The translations under genes were made by a program, and so were the position numbers. The notes under the pieces are model-generated. The model made no database searches, had not been told where the DNA came from, and was given only the letters and a program-made list of their open reading frames with translations. This document shows, in pieces, positions 58,341 through 64,000 of a DNA stretch of 64,000 bases (within the stretch, counting starts at the first letter, position 1; each line of letters opens with the position of its first letter). This stretch comes from Chryseobacterium sp. 7 (GTDB lineage: Bacteria > Bacteroidota > Bacteroidia > Flavobacteriales > Weeksellaceae), in contig NZ_RCCA01000001.1 of the NCBI RefSeq assembly GCF_003663845.1, forward strand, positions 3,844,001 through 3,908,000. The letters run 5' to 3'.

Positions 58341-59120
58341 TTATTCTTTAATCAGTTTTTCATAAGACACAGTTCCATCTTTCAAAGTGATTTCAAAATA
58401 ATAAGTACCCGATTTTAAATCTCTGACACTGATATTTTCTCCTTCAACTTTTACAGATCTTACTTTTCTTCCGGCAGATTCATAAATATCTATCGATTTT
58501 ATTTTATCTGCATTTTTAAAGCTCACTGTTTCTTTAGCCGGATTGGGATAAAGATTCATTTTTTTACTTTCCAGAACTGTTTCATTAGTTCCTAATGTAC
58601 CAAAATTAAGGGCTGTAGTACCGCAGCTGTTAGAGCCATGATAAGCAATTGTAAAATTTGACAGCCTGCGTCCATAAGTAATGTTTAAAGGGCTTGTAGG
58701 CGGAACAGTAAAGACATAATCATTAGCATCCCCAGTGTTTAAAGCTCTTGTAGCAATTACAGTACGAACGCTACCTGCCACTGTATTGGATGTTACAGTC
58801 CAGTTTTGAGTCGCGTCCAACGGCGGAACAATTCCCTGCCCATTAAATGTTCTGTCACTTAAGTTGGTACCATCAAAAATGACAACATCTTTCCCTATAT
58901 CATCCATATTCGTTGTATTGAATGCCATTCCTAACCATCCTGAAGAAGGACCGATAAGGGTAAGAGTAACTAAAGAAGGGGTAAGGTCTATCTTAACTGA
59001 ATAAGCCAAATCTGCTCCTCCCGGTGTAGAAAAGAGAGGCACAGTACCTGTCGAATACTGACTTTTTACTTGCAAAAAAGCAAAAAGTCCAACCAATAAT
59101 AATGTAGTTTTTAATTTCAT
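58341..59120 (-). CDS. Secreted DOMON-like protein with T9SS type-A tail
   Basis: A 259-residue exported protein. The signal peptide is MKLKTTLLLVGLFAFLQVKS with cleavage near QYS. Residues 30-175 resemble a DOMON domain (haem- or sugar-binding beta-sandwich): LAYSVKIDLTPSLVTLTLIG, SSGWLGMAFNTTNMDDIGKD and VVIFDGTNLSDRTFNGQGIV. The T9SS tail follows: KMNLYPNPAKETVSFKNADK, IKSIDIYESAGRKVRSVKVE and DLKSGTYYFEITLKDG. It is last in an operon with a haem lipoprotein and YceI, which suits electron transfer or haem handling at the surface. Confidence 0.85.
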   Translation of the reverse strand: MKLKTTLLLVGLFAFLQVKSQYSTGTVPLFSTPGGADLAYSVKIDLTPSLVTLTLIGPSSGWLGMAFNTTNMDDIGKDVVIFDGTNLSDRTFNGQGIVPPLDATQNWTVTSNTVAGSVRTVIATRALNTGDANDYVFTVPPTSPLNITYGRRLSNFTIAYHGSNSCGTTALNFGTLGTNETVLESKKMNLYPNPAKETVSFKNADKIKSIDIYESAGRKVRSVKVEGENISVRDLKSGTYYFEITLKDGTVSYEKLIKE

Positions 59121-59124
59121 ATGG

Positions 59125-59649
59125 TCAATTTTTTAGTAGGTTAATAATATCTTGATTTTTAGAAGACAGGGCGTACTCAAAAACAGTTTTTCCCTGTTTA
59201 TCTGATAATGTTTTATTGGCTTTATTCTTTAGCAGCAACTCAATCATTTCTTTGTTTTGAGACTGAACAGCATATATCAGTGGAGTTACACCGCTGCTGC
59301 TGGGCACATTTGGATCAGCATTGTTCTCTAATAATTTCTTAGTGAGATTTCTATCTCCTTTAAAAACAGAAGCCGTTAAAGCTGTTCCTTCTCCACTTGC
59401 ATAATTCATATTTTTAACGTGGGTAATTAAAAATTCAGCAACCGGAGTATTTCCTCTGTAGCAAGCTAAAATCAGCGGTGAAAATCCGTTCTCATTAGTT
59501 TGATTAATGATATCCGGATTTTGTTTCATCAGTACCTGTACTTCAGCTACCGTTCCGCTTCTCGCAATATCAAATATGGATTTTGCCTTGTCCTGAGCAG
59601 ATACCAATGAGCTCAGAAACAGTCCTAATACTAAGATTATAGTTTTCAT
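59125..59649 (-). CDS. Ankyrin-repeat protein, periplasmic
   Basis: A 174-residue protein with a signal peptide (MKTIILVLGLFLSSLVSAQ) and four to five ankyrin repeats: AEVQVLMKQNPDIINQTNEN, FSPLILACYRGNTPVAEFLI, SGEGTALTASVFKGDRNLTK, SGVTPLIYAVQSQNKEMIEL and KQGKTVFEYALSSKNQDIIN. It is a binding or inhibitor-type scaffold in the periplasm. Its start overlaps the end of the YceI gene by 4 bases and it lies 4 bases from the DOMON gene, so the operon is tightly packed. Confidence 0.9.
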   Translation of the reverse strand: MKTIILVLGLFLSSLVSAQDKAKSIFDIARSGTVAEVQVLMKQNPDIINQTNENGFSPLILACYRGNTPVAEFLITHVKNMNYASGEGTALTASVFKGDRNLTKKLLENNADPNVPSSSGVTPLIYAVQSQNKEMIELLLKNKANKTLSDKQGKTVFEYALSSKNQDIINLLKN

Positions 59650-60191
59650 TGTTTTACCATTACGTAGTTGTACTCAATATTGACATTTTCTGCCACTTTC
59701 TTGGTAACCATTTTAGGAATGGTCACTTTATAGTCGGCAGGTTTGGCTACAAACCCACCCTGCATATAGATTTTACCGTCTTTTGTATATAAAGTAGCAG
59801 AAGAGGCAACGGCTTTGTCCACTCCATGAAAGTTTAGAGTTCCCTGAACGGTATACTTTTGTGGGCTTGCGCTAAGCTTTGTTTTATCAAAGTTGACAAT
59901 CTTCCCTTTGAAAGTTGTTTTCGGGTATTTTGCAGATTCAGCATAGCTTTCATTGAAATGCTCTTCCATTAATTTTGTTTTAAAATGAAAGTTTTTAACG
60001 GTTGAAACAGAAGCCATTTCACCATTATCTGTATTGAGAATAACAATATTGTTATCATCCTGAGCAAAAATGTTATCAAACAGAGGAACCGAAGCTTCAA
60101 AAGTTACTTTCCCTGTTTTAGAACTGTATTTTTGCGCGGAAGCGTACCCCGCAGAAACGAGTAATATGCTTAATAATGCTAATTTTTTCAT
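59646..60191 (-). CDS. YceI-family periplasmic protein
   Basis: A 181-residue YceI-type lipocalin-like protein with signal peptide MKKLALLSILLVSAGYASAQ. Visible features: YSSKTGKVTFEASVPLFDNI near residue 22, MASVSTVKNFHFKTKLMEEH near 57, KYPKTTFKGKIVNFDKTKLS near 87 and TVQGTLNFHGVDKAVASSAT near 113. The family binds isoprenoid quinones or similar lipids in other bacteria. It is positioned between the haem lipoprotein and the ankyrin gene, supporting a role in electron transfer. Confidence 0.9.
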   Translation of the reverse strand: MKKLALLSILLVSAGYASAQKYSSKTGKVTFEASVPLFDNIFAQDDNNIVILNTDNGEMASVSTVKNFHFKTKLMEEHFNESYAESAKYPKTTFKGKIVNFDKTKLSASPQKYTVQGTLNFHGVDKAVASSATLYTKDGKIYMQGGFVAKPADYKVTIPKMVTKKVAENVNIEYNYVMVKQ

Positions 60192-60203
60192 ATTAATTTT
60201 TTT

Positions 60204-60560
60204 TTAATTTTCATTTAACCCGTCAGCTTTCCACTTGATGAAAATATTGATTTGGGCAGCAGACAGGGATCCTCCCTTCGGCATCTTCTTCGGATCTCCA
60301 TTGGGTCTTTGAATACGGTCCAGAATTCCGTCTATATTATTTTTCACCTGATCATAAGTAACCAGCGGTTTAAAACTTCCTGAGGAATGACAGTTTATAC
60401 AGCTGTTATCCACAATTGGTTTTACATCTGCCGTATATTTTACAGCAGTAGTGATGGGTGTATTAGACGTATTATCAGAGATCTCTTCATAAGTTCTGCT
60501 GTCACAAGCCATCAGTATGATTGCTGATGACAATACCAGTAAGGATGTTCGCTTTTTCAT
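60204..60560 (-). CDS. Cytochrome c-like lipoprotein
   Basis: About 118 residues from ATG 60560, opening MKKRTSLLVLSSAIILMACDSR, with a lipobox (ILMAC). The single haem motif is VDNSCINCHSSGSFKPLV near residue 60 (C-x-x-C-H). A Met in KKMPKGGSLSAAQINIFIKW may be the sixth ligand. Length and shape suit a small class-I-like cytochrome c anchored to the outer face of the inner membrane or inner face of the outer one. The TTG or upstream start in the longer frame overlaps DUF5777 and is rejected. Second gene of the Crp-controlled operon. Confidence 0.88.
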   Translation of the reverse strand: MKKRTSLLVLSSAIILMACDSRTYEEISDNTSNTPITTAVKYTADVKPIVDNSCINCHSSGSFKPLVTYDQVKNNIDGILDRIQRPNGDPKKMPKGGSLSAAQINIFIKWKADGLNEN

Positions 60561-60561
60561 A

Positions 60562-61404
60562 TTAAAAAACTCTATAAAGATTAAACCCAAAGAAAATATG
60601 CCCTTTTCCCCATGTTCCAGTGGCATTGGTAAGATATCCGATATCTGAATTTATCTGGGAGTTTGTGAGTAAAAGCTGGAAAACATGTCCCCCGGTTTCT
60701 ATATCTACCCCTAATGATAAAGGGTTTTTATAAAAACTGTGATCGTCGAAATTCACAAAGTATTCTGCATTCACAGAAACTCTTTTTGAGATTTTGTAGC
60801 GTCCTCCCAGACCTGCCAGAAACTGATTTTTGTTTTCAATGGTAGGTTCATAAAGGTTTTTATGAACAAAGGAAGGCGTAAGCTGTACTGAAAGCTTATC
60901 ACTGAATCTTCTTGAAATCAGTGCCTGCGTAAGATAAGAAAGCCTGTCACTGAATTTAAGGTGCGGATAAGTATCTTTATCCAATTCAGTATTGGTAGCC
61001 ATTACATTGTACCCCACAATATCCACGGGAAAATTTTCGCTTTGTTTTACCAGCTTGTATTTCACTGCCCCTTCAAACGTTTTCATATTCGTTTCTCTGG
61101 AAAGGCTTACTGATACTGCATCTGATATCCCATAAATGACCCCAAGCTTAGTGGAAGCATGATCCAGGCCGAAAAAGTCTTTGAATCCTGCACTTATATC
61201 TCCAAATCTATGAGCTACAACAATGTACCATTCTTTTTTGGCTGCGAGTTTTGTGGATTGCCCTGTAACAATCTGAAGGGCTTTAAAGGCGGGTTGTGAG
61301 GTTTCCGTATTGGTTTTAACGGTGTCAATATCTTTCAACAAGTCTTCCTGTGCAAAGACAAGACCTGAAGAAAATACTGACAAAAATAAGAGAGTTTTTG
61401 TCAT
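60562..61404 (-). CDS. DUF5777-family outer-membrane beta-barrel
   Basis: About 280 residues from ATG 61404 (MTKTLLFLSVFSSGLVFAQ signal peptide). The barrel is marked by KEWYIVVAHRFGDISAGFKD near residue 60, LDHASTKLGVIYGISDAVSV near 83, RLSYLTQALISRRFSDKLSV near 155, and a C-terminal strand GHIFFGFNLYRVF ending in Phe. DUF5777 proteins occur with c-type cytochrome and YceI genes in Bacteroidota. This is the first gene of the operon, behind a Crp/Fnr-type palindrome and a TAAGTTTG box. Confidence 0.88.
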   Translation of the reverse strand: MTKTLLFLSVFSSGLVFAQEDLLKDIDTVKTNTETSQPAFKALQIVTGQSTKLAAKKEWYIVVAHRFGDISAGFKDFFGLDHASTKLGVIYGISDAVSVSLSRETNMKTFEGAVKYKLVKQSENFPVDIVGYNVMATNTELDKDTYPHLKFSDRLSYLTQALISRRFSDKLSVQLTPSFVHKNLYEPTIENKNQFLAGLGGRYKISKRVSVNAEYFVNFDDHSFYKNPLSLGVDIETGGHVFQLLLTNSQINSDIGYLTNATGTWGKGHIFFGFNLYRVF

Positions 61405-61432
61405 ATACAATTTGATTTAAATTATGATATAA

Positions 61433-61478
61433 CAAACTTATCGAGTTCTCAATTCAAAAACAGGTGATAAAAGTCACC
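61433..61478 (-). promoter_or_regulatory. Promoter with Crp/Fnr-type operator for the DUF5777 operon
   Basis: On the minus strand a palindrome GGTGA-N6-TCACC occupies 61463-61478; compare the Crp/Fnr consensus TGTGA-N6-TCACA. The -7 element TAAGTTTG (61440-61433) lies 22 bases downstream. No proper -33 TTG is present at 20 bases (CTG stands there), which suits activator dependence. The operator centre is about -44 from the predicted start. The regulator at 61530 is the obvious candidate. Confidence 0.7.
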
Positions 61479-61529
61479 ACTGAAATTGTTTTTATCAATG
61501 ACAGAGATAAACTTTTCAAACAAATAAAA

Positions 61530-62180
61530 TTAGACCATCCTAACATTTTCATTTACAGTAACTTTTATTCCTTCTTTGGTCTGAACAATTTCACCTTCAC
61601 TTTCAATTTTTTTCAAAACTCTGCTTACAACTTCTCGGGAAGTTCCCAAACTGCTGGCTATTTCACGATGAGTGATCTTAATAGGATTGCTTCCTGTAGT
61701 TGAAATCTGTTGTTTAATGTAATTCAGAACTCTTTTATCCAGCCTGTGGAAAACAGCATCGTTTACCATACTCATCACTTCTGAAAACCTTCGGTCATAT
61801 TCGTGATAAAATAGTTTATTGATTTCCGGAAATTTAATGAGCCATTCATGCATGATAGAAACAGGAATAAGAATAGCCTGGGAATCTTCTTCTGCAATAG
61901 CATATACTCTACTGATGTAATCTGTCAGGATAGATGAAAAGGTCATCAGACAGCTATCTTTAGGCTTGATGTAATAGTAGATGAGTTCTCTTCCATCATT
62001 AAGGGTAAAAACCTTGATAGAACCTTTTATTAAGAAAGGGACAAATTTGTTTTTCTGCCCTTCCCTTATGATTTCAGTTTTTGCTTTTATATCAATAGCA
62101 ACAGCATGCTTTTCCAGCTCAGATAAAAAATCGGCGCCTAAAAAGCCAAATTTACTTATAGCGAACGAGTTATCAATCAT
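61530..62180 (-). CDS. Crp/Fnr-family transcriptional regulator
   Basis: A 216-residue regulator. The N-terminal cyclic-nucleotide-binding-like sensor is HAVAIDIKAKTEIIREGQKN, with FVPFLIKGSIKVFTLNDGRE and LIYYYIKPKDSCLMTFSSIL. The C-terminal HTH is NPIKITHREIASSLGTSREV, then VSRVLKKIESEGEIVQTKEG. No Fnr iron-sulfur cysteine cluster is visible at the N terminus. Its own terminator and the Crp-like palindrome at 61463 lie downstream, before the DUF5777 operon. An upstream TonB-dependent receptor gene ends at 62373. Ligand unknown. Confidence 0.93.
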   Translation of the reverse strand: MIDNSFAISKFGFLGADFLSELEKHAVAIDIKAKTEIIREGQKNKFVPFLIKGSIKVFTLNDGRELIYYYIKPKDSCLMTFSSILTDYISRVYAIAEEDSQAILIPVSIMHEWLIKFPEINKLFYHEYDRRFSEVMSMVNDAVFHRLDKRVLNYIKQQISTTGSNPIKITHREIASSLGTSREVVSRVLKKIESEGEIVQTKEGIKVTVNENVRMV

Positions 62181-62304
62181 ATCTTATATTTTCTGCTTTT
62201 TCTTAAACAAAGATATAAAATTGATATATTGTTAGTATATATTTTTACCTTATTAAAAAAAATTAACAATCTTCAAATTGATCTGCGTACTTCTATTTAC
62301 TCAT

Positions 62305-62336
62305 TAAAAATACCCTGATAAAGACCAGGGTATTTT
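62305..62336 (-). terminator. Terminator of the TonB-dependent receptor gene
   Basis: AAAATACCCTG, loop ATAAAGAC, CAGGGTATTTT. It sits about 40 bases beyond the stop of the minus-strand receptor gene and before the Crp/Fnr gene. Confidence 0.85.
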
Positions 62337-62372
62337 AAGTTAAAAAATGTTTTATATGTGATAAACTGTTTT

Positions 62373-64000
62373 TTAGAATCTGTATTTAACGTTGAATCCG
62401 TAAAAGAAGTAGGCTTTCCCGGGTCCCGGATTAAGGTCTGTACTCACTCCTTTAGGATATCCATTTCCTGCATCAGAATCATTGATACTGTTTCCTAAGA
62501 ACAGGAAGGTATAATTAATCTGGCTGGTAAGGTTATTCCCCATTACATATACATCAAGATCAAAATTATTGAAAGATTTTTTAAATCCTAATTTTGAATT
62601 AAGCAGCCCAAATCCTTTTACCAGGTTTGTATTATTAAAGTCTGTGTACACATTTCCCAAATAATTATAGGTATTCACAAGATAAAAACCTGGTTTGGTA
62701 AAGATATCCAATCCTACAGCGTATTTATTTCTTGGGACTCCCACTACGGTTTTGTGATCATAGGTATCCTTTCTTCCTCCCACTATGGTTGTAAAGTCTT
62801 TATACTTCGCGTCATAATAAGACAGGTTTACAAAAGGAACAATTCTTTCAATAAAAGAATTTTCGGCTCTGTACTGGTACCCTACGCTGACTTCCAGTCC
62901 TGTATTTTTCTGGCTTCCGGTATTAGTCCAATACGTTTGTCCCGGAGTGGTGCTGTTAGGAATGACAAGCTGTGTAAGTTTATCAGAATAGTCGATTCTG
63001 AATGCAGAAATCCTATAATCTAATTTCGTATTCAGTAAAAGTCCGTGCACACTGAAGTCAAGCATTCTTGCACGTTCAGGTTTTAAATCATCATTCGTTG
63101 TATTTGTAGCAGTAATAAATGAAGAGGCTGCGGTAGGAGAATTGTATCCTTCGCTGTAGCTCAGATTAAAAATCTGATGTTTCCATTCTTTCTGTAACGC
63201 AAAATGCGGGGTATAAGCCATTTCATATTTTTTATTGAATGACTGGTCTTTACGGCCGGCGATGAGACCTGGCAAGGCATAAAGATCTTTTCTGTCATAG
63301 TTGGTTCTATTCCCGCTGATCCCCGCCAACAAAGTAAGTCCCCAAGGTTTATACGTTAGATAATCAATGACAAAATAAGTGGATTGATTGTTATTGTATT
63401 TAAAATAAGAAGCTCCGGCCATTCCTGTTGTCTGTAAAGGTTCTGTTTCTGATCCGGTAAAGCGGTAACTTGAAGTTGTAGATACAGAATTCTGTATTTC
63501 AGCTCCGAAATCCAATCGGTTTTCAAAGTCTTTAAAATCGTTCTTTAATGTAAAAGTGGAACGTAACCCTACATTCGGAGCGCTTGTAATGCCATATGCT
63601 CCGGCCGAAACACTTTCTGTGTTTGCATTATAATAAAACAGGGTTGTATAGTTTCTTAAATTTGAAGTAAGACTTACCGTATTGCTCAATCCTACTCTTG
63701 TGGATTTTATTTTCGTCCCTGAATTTTTCCGGATATAAGCAGGGTTTCCATTATCAATACCTGCATAATAGTCATCGTAGGAAATCTGTCCTGAGGTATG
63801 TTCATAGGAATATGCCTGGCTTGCAAAGAAACTTAACTGGTCTTTTTTGCTTAATTTTACGGTACCGTTTATATTGAAGAAGTTTTTCAATCCTCCTCCA
63901 TTCGGTCTGTATCCGTCTGTTTCAAGATGTCCGTATGCGGCACTTACTGAATAATTATCATCAGCAACATTCAACTGTGTTCTTGACTGAAAGGTCTTGA
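62373..64000 (-). CDS. TonB-dependent receptor, C-terminal part (runs off the right edge)
   Basis: At least 540 residues of an outer-membrane beta-barrel, the frame being open through 64000, so the N-terminal TonB box and plug lie beyond the edge; the apparent start near 63974 is a TTG within the gene. The barrel is marked by alternating aromatic strands and typical late-receptor segments: GYNSPTAASSFITATNTTND with DDLKPERARMLDFSVHGLL (the N-P-x-L-x-P-E-x-x-x-x-x-E-x-G counterpart), and YQYRAENSFIERIVPFVNLS. The end is GPGKAYFFYGFNVKYRF with terminal Phe. It is of the iron- or vitamin-uptake type; the ligand is not determined. Confidence 0.9.
   Translation of the reverse strand, partial: KTFQSRTQLNVADDNYSVSAAYGHLETDGYRPNGGGLKNFFNINGTVKLSKKDQLSFFASQAYSYEHTSGQISYDDYYAGIDNGNPAYIRKNSGTKIKSTRVGLSNTVSLTSNLRNYTTLFYYNANTESVSAGAYGITSAPNVGLRSTFTLKNDFKDFENRLDFGAEIQNSVSTTSSYRFTGSETEPLQTTGMAGASYFKYNNNQSTYFVIDYLTYKPWGLTLLAGISGNRTNYDRKDLYALPGLIAGRKDQSFNKKYEMAYTPHFALQKEWKHQIFNLSYSEGYNSPTAASSFITATNTTNDDLKPERARMLDFSVHGLLLNTKLDYRISAFRIDYSDKLTQLVIPNSTTPGQTYWTNTGSQKNTGLEVSVGYQYRAENSFIERIVPFVNLSYYDAKYKDFTTIVGGRKDTYDHKTVVGVPRNKYAVGLDIFTKPGFYLVNTYNYLGNVYTDFNNTNLVKGFGLLNSKLGFKKSFNNFDLDVYVMGNNLTSQINYTFLFLGNSINDSDAGNGYPKGVSTDLNPGPGKAYFFYGFNVKYRF

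Overview
The window looks like chromosomal DNA from a Chryseobacterium-like member of the Flavobacteriia (Bacteroidota). The reasons are low-GC DNA, signal peptides ending in xxAQ or FSQ, type IX secretion (T9SS) C-terminal tails, TonB-receptor-like outer-membrane proteins, DUF4919/DUF5777 proteins, promoters of the TTG-N20-TAnnTTTG kind, and E. coli-type GroESL, LpxK, TruA and RibB. No tRNA, rRNA, CRISPR array, transposase or integrase was seen.

Layout. 1-3.4 kb: end of a dicarboxylate symporter gene, a TerC-family protein and groES-groEL. 3.1-6.6 kb: an unusual array in which the groEL 3' end plus its terminator recurs three more times, with different cargo between copies (a frameshifted secreted protein, an APH-fold kinase, a small membrane protein). 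6.6-9.8 kb: A+T-rich accessory genes (DUF4062 stub, beta-helix membrane protein, FRG-domain protein, XRE regulator). 9.7-10.3 kb: an operator-rich divergent region, a strongly structured putative RNA (about 260 nt, 6S-like rod plus further helices) and a nested inverted repeat. 10.4-25.6 kb: mostly small secreted proteins and lipoproteins, including an ecotin, two serine hydrolases, a small-protein/TauD-like/degenerate-ABC trio and two or three decayed genes.

26.6-27.0 kb: a cluster of DnaA boxes flanking an A+T-rich stretch, very probably oriC. 28.4-29.3 kb: FMN riboswitch and ribB. 29.4-40.7 kb: T9SS cargo, an outer-membrane receptor, an MHS-family transporter, an ECF sigma-factor operon with a matching upstream promoter, and an M43-type metalloprotease. 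40.8-49.7 kb: ABC exporter, TruA, LpxK, purine nucleoside phosphorylase, thioredoxin-like protein, DNA polymerase IV and an alpha-amylase. An unannotated 55-codon cysteine-rich peptide with a double-Gly-like leader lies at 49.8 kb.

50-55.7 kb: carboxylesterase, AraC/cupin/zinc alcohol dehydrogenase, and a divergent HxlR/NmrA pair with a clear promoter and operator repeats. 55.9-64 kb (minus strand): phosphodiesterase, double GNAT, and an operon DUF5777 - c-type haem lipoprotein - YceI - ankyrin - DOMON/T9SS. This operon sits behind a Crp/Fnr regulator and a Crp-like palindrome next to its promoter. A TonB-dependent receptor runs off the right edge.

Everything here was read by eye from the sequence. 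Family names rest on motif recognition, not on database searches.
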